From positions 1 through 64,000 of the forward strand of contig OENT01000916.1 of NCBI GenBank assembly GCA_900239685.1: 64,000 bases of DNA, read 5' to 3'. This stretch comes from Rotaria macrura. Lineage: Eukaryota; Rotifera; Eurotatoria; Philodinida; Philodinidae. The first letter of the stretch is position 1. Each line of letters starts with the position of its first letter. A program made the position numbers and the translations under genes. Shown piece by piece: positions 37,430 to 50,000 of this stretch. The notes under the pieces were generated by a model, which was given only the letters and a program-made list of their open reading frames with translations, searched no databases and was not told where the DNA came from.

Positions 37430-38239
37430 TCAAGAATTCCGTTGTGGTTTGCGTGCCTTGAGTATTTCGGAAGGCCAAACTCCAAACATCATGTTCATTC
37501 CTGCCCATTTTCGTTCAACTGATTCCCAGCCGAGTCCACGTAAAATGTTCTCACAAAGAGCCATACTTCCCTTGAGGTCGACAATTAATATCCAACCACC
37601 TGGTTTAGTTACCCTAGCACATTCTTTTATTGCCCGCTGTCTGTCGTCCGTAGTCCAAACGTTATGTATGGCGAGAGACGATGTGACTAGAGTGAACGCA
37701 TCGTCTGAAAATGGAAGATCTAGGAATGTACCAGAGTGCAGAACACTGTAATCTAACACATTCGCCGAAGCAAGGTTTCGATAGGTGGATAAGGCTGAAT
37801 TGAAGGTCTGATCCAAGCTGCTAAATATGTCGATACCATAGGCTGGCGAGACTGATCTATCTAGGCGGCAATGTTTTACATTAGAAAAATAACTGCAAGA
37901 TAAGATCAGTCCAACTTACATTCCAGTAACAGTGGTTGTTAAGTCTTTCTTGAGACGAGCGAGCATGATGAGAACCATTCCTCTTCCACATCCACAATCT
38001 AGACACGGTTCGCTTAATTCTATGTGCTCTACCATGTCCTGCAAAAGCGTCTCCCACACTCGAAATTTGCCACGCAGTGTGGCATATAGATAGAATGGAG
38101 CACCGATATTTGATGCTATCAAGCCTACCGGAGCATCGATTCCATAGCTAGGAGACGATGGAATAGAAGGTGGATTTGGTTGCTGCCGAAAGGTCTGAAC
38201 ATGGTCCAAGGGAGCAGATGAGAATTTATAGAGAGACAT
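37430..38239 (-). CDS. Class I SAM-dependent methyltransferase (Methyltransf_11 type), two exons
   Basis: Exon 1 is 38239 to 37920 and exon 2 is 37856 to 37430, with a 63-bp intron (donor GTAAGT, acceptor GATAG). The product is 248 residues. Motif I, LDCGCGRG, the SAM-binding glycine loop, is at 80-87; GIDIF (about 114-118) carries the acidic residue expected to bind the ribose; FSDDAFTLVTSSLAIHN and the post-motif TKPGGWILIVD (about 190-200) complete the fold. The N-terminal YGIDAP and C-terminal PSEILKARKP blocks resemble a group of bacterial methyltransferases, from memory of the family. With the canonical acceptor, seven or eight extra residues separate VTG from GIDIF, so the exact junction is uncertain. 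Substrate is unknown. A horizontally acquired gene that gained an intron is possible. Confidence 0.82.
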
Positions 38240-40040
38240 AGTAGTGAATAGACTACGTCATATTTTACGTCGCTCGATGATAAGATTTAAAAGCATATGG
38301 TGATGTGCCAAGCAAAGTTCACATGCTGACTTGTGTTGATAGAAGAAAAAAAAGATTCACCGTTCTATTTATCTTTTATATCTTTGGCCATCGTCATCAA
38401 TAGTATAAAAAAAGTATGTTTTACCATGTCCTAGTAGCTCGTGCAAAAGGAAACGGTTTGTAGAGGATGAGAAGAAAAACGATCATGGCTTCAAATGAAG
38501 AGAACGAAGATGTTCTATCTACACGACCGAACATAGTCATAGTTTTAACAACAAAATTTCAAGGTGTTCAAGAACTATCTTGAGGATTGTATATGTGACC
38601 TCTGCTGGTGAGCAATCTTTTTATGCACATCACTCTCAAAAAAAATGTCCGTTTGCTGGGCAACCAAAACTCGCTCAGAAACATTTTCGGAAAGCTTCAT
38701 AGGCTTCCGATAACGTTTTGGATAATATCGAATACGACGTCAACAAATAATTTAAAATACCATTTCCACCCGTTCAAAAACCTACACATGTAATTTTGCA
38801 AACCGTTTGAGTATTGCAAAAGATAAATACTGCCGCAAAACCTAACTTGTTAGTTGAACGAATTTCTGGAAATACCTTTACAGTTATCGGAATTTATCAC
38901 AATGCAAGATTTCCGAAGTTTTGAAAATGTTTCACAGAGAAATTCATATGATATTTGAGTGTATTTTTTGAACTGTGCTGATGTGGATGCTGTCCTCATT
39001 TCCATACAATTCCATCCGCAGTACAGTGATCATTCAAAAAATTAAAAATCATTACTAACTCCAATTAAAATGGTATTTTCAATTGCGGACTTAAAATCGA
39101 ATCGTAATTCTTTTGCTTCAGATACTTTAAATGAATCAGATCTTATGGATAAACTGCATTTAAGAATATAAACTGGTCTTAGCTTTTCTTTTCTTTCACA
39201 TTATTCGAATGGATCTCGTCGAATGGTTCATTGGCATTGAACGAAATTATATGAATTCTGCACGAAATTAGCAACCTACGATATCCCTTCTGTCGTGTGG
39301 ATTACGAAGTGTTTCAAGAAGTTATATGTTCTGGTGGCATCTATAAATAACTTGAATTACTCATTTAAAAGATGTATTTTACATCAATGTTCATGCATGA
39401 TAAGCATGTTTAATTTACAATAGACAAATCGTTTGAAACACAAAGGACTGTTTCTGCAAGTAATGAAACTAATCTTATGATTTAGATAAATTGAAAAAAA
39501 ATGTAAGTCTCTGGCTAAAAATGATTTTAAAAAGATGAAGAAATGTAAGTTATTCTCATTTTTTGAGAACATATGAATTTGTGAGATGAAAATGATGAAG
39601 AAATAATGAAAATATAGCTATAATTATGTTTCTTGTGAAATAATCGAAGTCATGGAACTTTCGCGATGGAAAATTTCTATACTTATTTAAATCAAATGAG
39701 ATTGATGTTTTGTATTTCTTGCATTGTTTCATAATCCAATATGATATAAACAATACTCTTGTGTCATAGCGGAGTTCAAGTTTAATAATAACCATATAGC
39801 GCAGACTTGTTGAAAACAATCTGTTTATTTCTTTTATGGATTGCTCCACAATGTCATATGGGTAGCTATTAAACAATGTTAATGCATAGTAAATTATAAG
39901 AGTTCATCATTGAAGATTTCATTAGAATCATGTTTCTACTTTTTTCTTTGATTTTCCAACTATGAATTCAAATTAATACAATGCTGACTTCTTGCATTGA
40001 TGGATGTTGAAATATTGACAAATAATAGGAAACTGTTGTA
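38240..40040. other. Intergenic; no gene recognised
   Basis: AT-rich. Minus-strand frames at 39384-39572 and 39556-39876 (the latter begins with TTG) show no recognisable domain. Confidence 0.45.
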
Positions 40041-40976
40041 TTACTCTGATTTGATAATTCTTTTTAATGTTTGTATTATTAAATTTGGAAGTTTGATTGA
40101 TTTCAACATGCGAATAGGTTGTTTACGATAAGCCCTTCCAGATAGAACATGAAGAAAAAATGAATTAAAATAATCACATTGTTGCCATATAACTAATAGG
40201 TTTCGAAGAGCCATCGTATTAGGTGTTACGGTTGATGGATTAAACGTATCCATGCTGTAGATAACGCCAAATGGGACGGTAAGAACAAGATGAACACTTA
40301 CTTCCAAAAGCAACATTCGAGTTAACTATCTTTCAATTTGACGATAAAGTCCAACATATGCTTGAGATCCAATGCGAGTCAAATGTTGTCTAGTATTGTA
40401 TATAGTCAACAAGCCAAATATAATCATTAATAGAGGTGCTGATATATAATAAAGAAGAATTTGACTGAAAGAATATATACTAATCAGTAGATTGGAGTCT
40501 TGCATACATGTCTGAGATGGTTGTTGTAAATGGTACATAAATAACATTGGTGACATGTAGATAATACATAACACTGTGGCGATGACAATAAATAATCTTG
40601 TTCTTTGTATTGAATATCTTGAGTTAAGTCGCTGTATTTGGTAACTTGAACAATAACGATCGAATGAAGCTAATACAAGCATAAAGTCTGCTAAAAAGGG
40701 TGGTAAGAATAATAAATACGAGTGCAGTTTACAACCGATTGAAATATGTACCAAATAGCTATTGAAATGACGTAAAAATTGTAATGGACATATCAAAGAA
40801 GTATAGATTATATTGAATACAGCATATGCGATAAAGTAGCGAGCACATGATGATGAGCGAAGAATTCGAGAACATAAAACCCGAATGTTAAGTGTATTCA
40901 CAGTAATCGAAAGTAAAAATTGCATTGGTTGAAGATAAACATTTACTTGAAGAATTTGATCGAGTAATTGGCTCAT
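40041..40976 (-). pseudogene. Rhodopsin-like (class A) G-protein-coupled receptor with one in-frame stop
   Basis: The frame starts at ATG 40976 and is open for 216 codons to a TAG at 40328-40326, then continues in the same frame for 94 codons to a stop at 40041. The first part has five or more hydrophobic segments, a Cys after the second helix (ISIGCKLHSYL), and SFDRYCSS at the end of helix 3 in the place of the DRY motif. The second part supplies the last helices (LEVSVHLVLTVPFGVIYSM and a WQQCDYFNSFFLHVLSG segment). Length and layout fit small peptide-receptor-like invertebrate receptors. TAG replaces a codon in the third intracellular loop and could come from CAG by one change. It may be a recent pseudogene, an allele, or a sequencing error, because nothing else in the frame is broken. 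Confidence 0.8.
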
Positions 40977-41862
40977 ACTGATTGGAAATTTTTTGAACGT
41001 AAATAAATGCGATAATCTGTAATGGCTATAAAGATATCCACGCTTGAGATCAAATAAATATTGGACAATTAATGGGTATTTTTTAGTCGATAAGCTACCC
41101 TGGAAGAAAAATGCATCTTGTGTGTCTCAAACTAATGGTATTTTATTAAATGTGGTGTTGCGATGAATCAGAAAAAAGAATGCTTGAGTTGCTCTCTGTA
41201 ATAGTAATGAAAATCAGAAACACTTACTATTTACATAATAAAAAATATGATTTCCATAAATAGCATATAACTAAGAGACGCAATTTAGACATTAAAAATA
41301 TAATTGTTTGTTTTATTCTGAAGAAAACTTCTAGCAAATACAAAAGATGAATTCTTTATACTAAAAGGAATTACTCGTCTCATGACGCGCTTGAACCACG
41401 TTTCAATGATTGAGATATTTTAGGTACCTCTGATTCTAAAAGAATACATTGACCATATCAGACATGTCGATTCATACTCGCCACAGCTAGAACCATTTTT
41501 TTGGCTTCTTTGCAAAACAAAATGTTTAAAAAATAAGCAATGAAAATTTATCTGTTGAGTTTCACAGTAGTTAAAAATATTGACTACCATTCTTTCCTTA
41601 CTTACATGAGAACAGATTTGTTTTTCAGTGTATTGTTTTTGACAAAGTTCAAAAAATTAACATGCCGTATTTGAATTTGACTTCAAGAACGATACCAATT
41701 ACCTTTTTCCGAATAAGTTATGATGAATAATTATACACTATACAGCTATGTTACTTCATAAATGGCTACAGCTTGATTCCGAACATTTGACTCCTTTAGC
41801 TAAGAAAAAATATGCGCAGTGTAGAAACAGGGGAGAGGAGAGAGACTAAGATAGGCACAAAA
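40977..41862. other. No gene recognised
   Basis: AT-rich upstream flank of the receptor, with purine-rich runs (GGGGAGAGGAGAGAG near 41830). Nothing else supportable. Confidence 0.45.
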
Positions 41863-42473
41863 TGGAGAATGTTCGCAAAGCAGAATCTAGAGGGGGGGGG
41901 TGAGAAGAAAGTGTCCGCATTATGGAAACTACACAAGATTTACTAGATGAAAAGGAATACAGAGAAATCATTTATGATAAATATTTGAACATCTAACTTT
42001 GGGTAGGATCATAATCAAGATCATCTTTTTGAGTGGTATCGAATAACTTGATATATCGATAAGAAGTTGGTCGTATTCTCTTTTGATAATCACTGAGACC
42101 CCAGAAACCATTTACATATTCTTCCTTGTCTTGAATTAAATTGTTATCATTTCTCACTGAGTTGATTCTTGCAGGGCTTGCTGTTGGTTGTTGAGCTTGT
42201 TCCTTCTTAACTCGAACCATAATAGATTCTTCTAATTCGTGGATATATCTTATCAAAGCCCACAAATACAATAGATACTTATAAAATGACTTGAATCATC
42301 CATCTGAATGACATGTGGCTAACAATATTAGACCAGCTTGAAAGATTTGATATTGTTTAATAGAGCTATTTTCATGAATCGTGTTAAAGTATCAATTTCG
42401 TTTGTTTCTATAACGCGGACACTTTCTTCTCTCCTCCCCTCTGATTCTACGTGCGAACATTTTTTTTCTCCAA
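41863..42473. repeat. Inverted repeat pair, about 65-bp arms, 470-bp interior
   Basis: The left arm (41863-41929) includes TGTTCGC, AGAATC, a G-run and GAGAAGAAAGTGTCCGCATT. The right arm (42403-42473) is its inverted copy, with GAGAAGAAAGTGTCCGCGTT when reverse-complemented. The arms enclose a minus-strand frame at 41993-42271. The layout suggests a small terminal-inverted-repeat element, but no target duplication was recognised. Confidence 0.55.
41993..42271 (-). CDS. Hypothetical exon inside the inverted repeat pair
   Basis: An open frame of up to 92 codons ending at a stop at 41993. It begins with TTG rather than ATG; the first in-frame ATG is at codon 18, and an acceptor-like AAG lies just before codon 9. 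The product is charged, with KKEQAQQ and an aromatic-rich FWGLSDYQKRIRPTSYRYIK stretch. It looks protein-like but I do not recognise a family. It may be the 3' exon of a gene disrupted by, or carried in, the surrounding repeat. Confidence 0.3.
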   Translation of the reverse strand: MYLWALIRYIHELEESIMVRVKKEQAQQPTASPARINSVRNDNNLIQDKEEYVNGFWGLSDYQKRIRPTSYRYIKLFDTTQKDDLDYDPTQS

Positions 42474-42778
42474 TTATGAAGAAACGTCGGTCATCAAGAA
42501 TACGCGGCGGTGCCACAAACAAAGATGAACACTTGAGTATCTATACAAGTAAAAGTATCCATATTAACTATCATTTTACTCCATATTGAGGAAAAATCCA
42601 ATGTAGTATTAAAAACGATAAGAATTCAGAAAAAGAAACATGATGATCCAGTGCATTGGTCATCGACTGAAAATTTTGAGATTAGAATATTATGTAAAGA
42701 GAATACAGATATGAGTAAGAACATTTTTCATGGAATGCACAAGAATGATTGAAACCAGTGGACAAATAAACAATTCAA

Positions 42779-43560
42779 TCAAGCGTCGTATTCATGATGA
42801 AGTACGTGAACTGCAGCAATATCATGAGGTTCAATCGGCAATTTCAAATCAGTCACAATCTTGTCTAAATTTTCATCTTGACATTTATGTATTGTAATAC
42901 AAAAAAAAGGACAAGTGGCAAGGCACACTACTCGATTATTAGCATCACTTTCTAATTTTGTGATCGATTCATATCTTTTGAAAGAAAATCAGCAATTTAG
43001 ACGCGGTATGCTAGTTCCATTGCCGGTATTAGAACAAGTTCTGGTTGAAGCTGTTCCAATTTGTATCCAATCTTCGGTTTGGTTGATATGACTGATACAG
43101 ATCAGAGACAATGCTTCGTCTATAACATCTATTGACAGAAAATCTATCTGCAAGATTAGTTATCAAAAGATGTTCGGTAAAAAATTGCTGGTTTTATTTT
43201 TAAACAAACCATTGCAACCCTAAATCCCAACCACCCATGTTCAACTTGGTAATCCCCTAAATCGTGACTAGATATACGTGTGATCATGATTTTTCGATCA
43301 TTTCTATCCTTTTTATCATGAAAACTGATGATCATAAGAGGAGGTGCAGGTGATGAGAGCGAAGATCCTGTTACCCTCGTTAGACCTAAGTTGAACCTAG
43401 GGAAACGTTGTGTGACATAAAATATTCATACCTAATACTATTTCCAAATGAAATCTATCTGGTCACGGTCTTGTATAACTGTTCTGCTGATGTCTAACCC
43501 TGACATACTCATTCCAAAAAACAACAAATAGATAATTAGAATGGGCCTGAGCAGTGGCAT
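42779..43560 (-). CDS. Secreted Cys-containing protein, four small exons, family unknown
   Basis: The gene is hidden from ORF scans because its exons are short. Proposed exons: 43560-43467, 43385-43206, 43147-43036 and 42974-42779, with introns of 81, 58 and 61 bp; phases are consistent and give 193 residues. The N-terminus MPLLRPILIIYLLFFGMSMS is a strong signal peptide. Later blocks include VTGSSLSSPAPPLMIISFHD, RISSHDLGDYQVEHGW, CYRRSIVSDLYQSYQPNRRL and a Cys-rich end (VVCLATCPFFCITIHKC) before a stop at 42779. The last two introns have good pyrimidine tracts. The first junction is least certain: another acceptor at 43397 or a donor near 43445 is possible, the latter creating a stop. Function unknown; four Cys near the end suggest disulphides outside the cell. 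Confidence 0.6.
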
Positions 43561-44093
43561 TTCTTATTCTTACGTCTAATCAATGATTACTGACGTTCGC
43601 TTGATGGTTGTCTCTATCCTACATCATGATATGTTAATGAAAATTTTACTAAAGCTTCTTCGCCACAACTTGAACATATACTAGAAATCTCATGCGAATA
43701 GAACTTAATCTGGCTGAAATCAATTTTTCAGGATGGGAGCCTTTAGATTTCAGTGGTATTCTAATATTTATCTCGTCCTCATACTTATTCTATGAAATTT
43801 CATTCGATATATCCATACAAATGTATCACACTATAGACTAACTCATTCTAAATTAAATATTCACTTGCTGACAACAGATATATTTCTTTGCTGCAGGTGA
43901 AACCTGTGATAAGTACAGCTATTTCTACATTCTATACTGCTTCTGACAGATTAATATCAATATTCTAAATGAAATAAGCAATATTGCATATAATCTTGTG
44001 TGTTTTTACTTCTAAATTCAATGAAGATTTTTAAAAGCAGAAAAAGTCTAATCTTATTTTCCATTTTTTTTTATTAAAACAAACAAAGATCAC
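43561..44093. other. No gene recognised
   Basis: Short gap between the 5' end of the secreted-protein gene and the 3' end of the cadherin gene, both on the minus strand. It should hold the former's promoter. Confidence 0.4.
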
Positions 44094-47024
44094 TCATACA
44101 AGTGATGCATCAGATGAAATGCAAGCTGTAGTAGCTATGTCAACAGATCGCCGTGGTACATCATATATAGGTGATGATAATTCCCGACGAGGAAATCTAT
44201 GGATACGGTACTGTTCATTTAAATCATTCGCGGAAATAATTGTTGTTTCAACTTGTACATGATTATCCGATGCATTTGAACTACCTGAATAACCTTCATC
44301 GTCACGTATGGGACTTAACGATGACAGTGGTGGTGATGGTTTTTGTACTAAATAGATTGTTGTACTCGTTGGTGATAAAGATAATTCATGATCATCGTAT
44401 ACTTTTAATTTTGAAATCGTTGGAATCACATCCGATTCTATACGAAAGAAATTTAATGTTTAGAAAAACAAAACGTTATAGTATTCAAGGTCATTGATTG
44501 GTAACAAATGCAACAAAAAGAATGTGTGTACTCACTAATAGAATGGCTCTTATCATCTGTAGCACTGTTATTGATTGATAATGATGATGTTTCCTGAAAA
44601 TGTAAAAACAAAAGAAACCGAGTGTTCGAATAATTCAAATGACGTTATGAAATGATACTCTGTAACCTAGAAAATTCTCGTTATTTTTAAGAAACAGATT
44701 TCCTTAAGAAACAAAGCCACGAAAACTTTTAACGAGACGATTAACTAATTACAACAATTGCAAGATCTATACGAATAAGATTCAAACGTTTGCAAATTTA
44801 CTTACAGATTTTTTATCGATCGAAATGTAAATATTAGAATTCTAAGTTATGTAACGTTCTCCATATGAGAGCAGATCAGAAATTTTTCTATGATATATAA
44901 ACACTTTAGCGGTTATGATTGAAGTATTACTCGAGACTGTACAATTCTTTACAGAAATAATCTCTGTACATATCCAGCGAACAATTATTACCGATGACAA
45001 CAGTTGAAGGCTGAACGAAATTCAGAAGACATTCTATACAAATCTGTAAATCTATAGATGATATAACTTTCAAGCATATTAAACAAGTGTCAGATGATGA
45101 GAATATTTTCTAATATTATTCTAAATGGTATTGTAGGATCATTATTATTATGTTTTTTTGTATATGTATTGCTTACAATGATTATCTAACCGTGTTCTAA
45201 TTGTCAACCATGACAAATGATTAGTTCATCCTTTTTCTTTGAGCAAACGATTTTTTCGAACTCTCATTTTCTATTTATAGATGATGATAATTTCTTAATT
45301 CGATATACAATGATCGAAATTGTTACTTATGTGAACTTCTAGAAATGTTTTGTATAGTATATATTGAAAATTTCGATGCTCTTTCATTGATCTCATAGTT
45401 AAATACTTGAGTCTCGGCTCAACCTTGTCTATGCGAACTTCGAATTTCTTAAATGATTGAATTCTTAACTATAAAGAATGTTTGTAATTGTTCAGAAGAT
45501 CTAAAATGTGAATATCCCATGTGCTTATTTTAATCTTCAAAACTCAGAATAGAACTTTCACGTTTGATCTATATCTATGCTTCAATATTGTCAACAAAAA
45601 ATCCATATGAGATTAAGAAGATAGAAGGAGCCAATATCATAGACGATTCTCACCTGACTAAGATGATATTGTTGATTTAATTGATACTGCTTTCGTTTAA
45701 TAATTGAAATAAGAGCAATGATTGTTCCAACAGCTATTAAAATACTCATGATAATTGGTATGATGATAACCCATTGTGAATGTGTAAATGTTAATCGATG
45801 ATCTTGTTCTTCTCTAAGTTCAAGTAAAAATGTATCTTGGTGATTTATACGTGGTTCAAGTTCAATATTGAATAAATATTGACCTGGCGGTGGTGGTGGT
45901 AGCGTTATTATAGGTATAATTGTACAATTAGATAAAAGTTGAAAATAAGTTTGAGTATTTGCTTGTGTTCGACAATTCGTTGAGTTATATACTTGTAAAA
46001 ATAAAAAATTCGTCTGACTCATTGTTATATTTTTGCTAATTAAAAATGGAATATTTCCATATTGATCAAGTATTCGTACAATAATTAGTATTTTCGTATG
46101 ATTATTTACAAATAAATGAATCTTATAAATGCTTTTTTCAGTTCGATTAAATGTTTTTAACGTATATAAATCACCTGTATGCGAATCAATATAAAAATTA
46201 TTTTTATCATCAATTGTATATATAATATTTCGACAAAATCTATTCGTTATTTTATGCATTAAAAATGTTCGATTTGGTAAATTCTCGTTCATATCGATGA
46301 TATAAGTTTTTTGATTGAAGGATAAATTACATAAATATTCATTTGATTTCATATGAAATTTATATGTTTGATTTGTACATAGCATTGGTTGATCATTATC
46401 ACATGCAATTAATAATAAATAATAATCATCATGATGAATTAATTCTAGATTATTTTTCGTTGATAAGATGTAAATAACATCATTTTTTATTTGTCGTATG
46501 AATTGAATTTGAAAATGTTCGGTATCATTTAAAATTAAAGTTAAATTTTTTGTTGAATCATCATAATCCTTGATGTTAATTGTAGCAATTGGTGTTGATG
46601 ATGTATTCAAATCATATTTAATTATATCTGATTTGTATAAAACCGATGGATAAACAACTAGGTTAATATTTGGTGGATTATCATTAATATTTAATACGTG
46701 AATTATTAATTCAGCAAAGCAAGGTGCTATGGCTGATGATGAACGTGCTTCAACGGTTAATTTATACGTTGATATTGTTTCGTAATCAATAGAATTTAAT
46801 AGAACTAATTCACCTGTAAGAGAATTAAGATAGAATGCTTGATTTGTATCACCATGCAGTTCATATTGAATTGATAATGATGGAGCTGAAACAGCTTTTA
46901 CTAATGCAATTTTTGTATAGACTTGTGTTGATTCACTTATGAATATTTCATAAGAACTACGATCGAAATAAAGATATGTTGCATTAGTAAAATAGATAAT
47001 AAATAGAAGGCGTATGAAAATCAT
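44094..47024 (-). CDS. Compact cadherin-like single-pass adhesion protein, three exons
   Basis: Exon 1 is 47024 to 45654, exon 2 is 44593 to 44536, and exon 3 is 44437 to 44094. Junction phases agree and give 590 residues. Residues 1-15 are a signal peptide. A clear cadherin repeat spans about 20-118, with LTGELVLLNSIDYE and the calcium-binding linker NINDNPP at 112-118. Two further repeats (to about 330) are degenerate but keep cadherin features such as IDSHTGDLYTLKTF. Residues about 418-440 are a transmembrane helix (WVIIIPIIMSILIAVGTI), followed by a basic stop-transfer and a cytoplasmic tail of about 150 residues rich in Ser, Pro and Asp with possible phosphorylation sites. Cadherins mediate calcium-dependent cell contact; three repeats is short for a protocadherin. 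There is no classic catenin-binding motif. The intron between exons 1 and 2 is about 1.06 kb. Confidence 0.8.
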
Positions 47025-50000
47025 CTATGACGAATATATTTATATATATATATAAACGTAATGTTTAGTTTGACGTTTTCTTGTTCAAGATATTTAATTT
47101 AAAAAAAAAAGTAGGACAAGAAAAACGACAGCTATTAAATGTTGATCAGCAACGATCTTACCTTGATCTGTGTGTTAATCTTACGTTGAACATTGACATG
47201 AAGTATGTGTCTTATAGATTAGAAAGAAAAAGAAACGTTGTCTAATGCAAGAATGATAGAACGAAATAGAAATGTTCATGATCTTATCAATCGAATAACA
47301 CCTGTGTAGAAAAGATATCATCAATGAGAAATAGACGATGAATACTATATGACGATATACATCGCACTTCTAATCATATGTTCATCAAAGAAATAAATGA
47401 ACATATTCAACTGATTTAATATAGATGATACATAAGGAAGTAGTTGCCATTGTTTTCTTTTTTTGATGTATCTCATTGAACTCATATACTAGCCGATGAC
47501 ATTTAACTTTGTTTTCCTTTCATAATTGATGATAATGATAAGGTTGTACAGTTCAATATCTATTGTTCATCTAGAACTGTTCGATTTCATATTGAAAGGC
47601 GATGGATGTGTAAACTAAGTTAAATGATGAATCTTTCTTCTTTTTTGTACTTTACACATTTCATACTCATTTTTACTAGAAGTAAAACAAGCCGACATAT
47701 ACTTATTTTAAATGGCGCCGCTAAACAAAATAAAGAAGAGGTTGTTGTGTCTGTACATACCACCTACTGTCAATTAGGCACAATGTTTAAAAGTATGAAT
47801 TGTGCGTGTGACCATGGCACTATTATAGACGTGATCCTACTCGTAAAATTTGTCTTGAACGACACGACACAACGCGAATAGGATTATGAGTCACTTTTTG
47901 TCTGCAGTAAACGAGACAGAGTAGCAGCTTGTGTCTTTTCTTCTTTTTTGTTCTTCTTTCTATTATGAGGAGTCCTATTAGAATAATTGTGATAGAGAAG
48001 AAAGAGACAAATGAATTTGTTGAATTGTACATTAAAAGCTCAAGAGAAAAAGACATTCGTAATCTCTTATTGATGTTAATGATGAATGAGCCTTGTATTT
48101 ATTGCACAGGTGCACATACATATATTCTTCTTCATTTAATCAACATCATTTATCTACCTAAACTGAAACAGTCTGATCATTGGAATTTCTAATTGACTTC
48201 GTCGATAGGCAAGACATTGTTCAATAAAAAAAATATGTATACAACATGAACTACTTCATGCATGCAATAAGAACAAGCAATTAAGTATTACTGTTACAGC
48301 AGTATAAAAATAAAATAAAACTTGGATACACTCTACAACTAAAGTAAATTAAGAATACACACTCGAATGATCATGTGTTTCTTTTTACAAATGACTAATG
48401 GGATTCTTCTGAGCTAATTTATCAAAATCACACTCGAGTCTTTTGTTTATCAAATCAGAAAGTAAATAATACATTTGATCAAACAAGATCGTTTTTTATT
48501 GTCACACTATTATTTGTATCAATAGATTAAACGAATGATGTTTGTTTGGATTATATGAGAAACATAAGAGAGTAGAACAATAGTAAAAATAATAAAAAAT
48601 ATGTATAAATATTTATTTGTAGATGGATATCTCTAATTGAAATTAGTAGTTCAAAAAAAAAATTTCTAGTCCTTTCTGTTACTCATTATCATCCTTTTGT
48701 CTTATTTCGTATCTATACACGTCCGAAAACAAAATCTAATTTTCTATCTTCTACACTATGTTGGCAAGTAGAACGAAAGTTGAATTTATTTTTCTTTTCT
48801 TTTCTTAAATCAATGTTTCGTTGATTGTTTTTGAATGTCATACAAAATTTACTGCAGGCGAAAACAAGCATTCTCTTTTCTTCTATTGGTTATGCAGAAC
48901 ATAAGTAAAGTGAAATCAGTCATGAAACACAACATCAAAGTTCATTGTGGTAAATCTTCACATTTTACACGCGAATCTACACCAAAAATATGATGATCTC
49001 AAGATAAATTTCACTCTGCTCATAAAGACGTTTCGGTCTTCGAATTTTTACTCGAGTTATTCTTGAGAGAACTTATAATAAAACGGCGATTATATTCGCT
49101 TTGTAGTATTTCTGTGATCGATTGTTATTCTCAGTTGTATTATTGACAATAGGCATATTTGTTTTGATTTAACTTGGTTGACGAAACATTTTTTTCAACG
49201 TATACGTGATAATTTCACCGAGTAAGTAAATGGAACTATGCTAACGTGTGATTATAATCATGAATAATTTTCATCACTCTGGAGAGATTGTTTTCTTAAA
49301 AAATTAATTATGGAAAGTGACTCAGTATTGGTCAATGGTCTATCGTTATCTTTTCAGATTGATAGACCACATCGGAATACGTCACAACTGTTCTAAGGCG
49401 TCTTCTTTACAATGATTACAAGTATTTGAATTTATAAAATATATTTTACTGATCAACATGAAGATGAAAAATTTTCCAAAGGATCGTAAATTTTTATATG
49501 AATTGATGAAAGATAACATTTTTCATAACGAGTGGAAGTTTAAAATACTAAGTAGCATGTAAAAATTTAAAAAGATACTTTTAATTGATAGTCTAAACCA
49601 AAACATATCAATTTAGCTCCCGTTCATTGATAATACGATAGCTCTATAATTATTGTTTCTATTTTTACAAAGAATATGTTGATATTTTTAACAGAAATTC
49701 GTTTTTTGGTATTATACTTTTATTATCTATTTAATCGACCAAGAAATGAACTGCAAACGATTCTTATCAATTATGTTGGAAACTTAGAATTTGATATCGT
49801 TCCATCGTACACATGAAGCTCATTGCAAATCATAGTGTCATGTTTTACATCGATCATCGTTTGGAAAGTAGTGCTATCTGAGTAATTTCGAGAGCGTTAT
49901 TCTACTATTTAAGTATTAAAGAAGATTTTGGAAATATGATAGGGATTTGCACGAATTTCACTGAGCGTCTGTGATGTCGATTGCAAATCTCTTCAACGAC

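Noticed and set aside
39556..39876. 106-codon minus-strand frame
   Set aside because: Begins with TTG, Ile/Phe/Lys-rich as expected from AT-rich DNA, no domain recognised.
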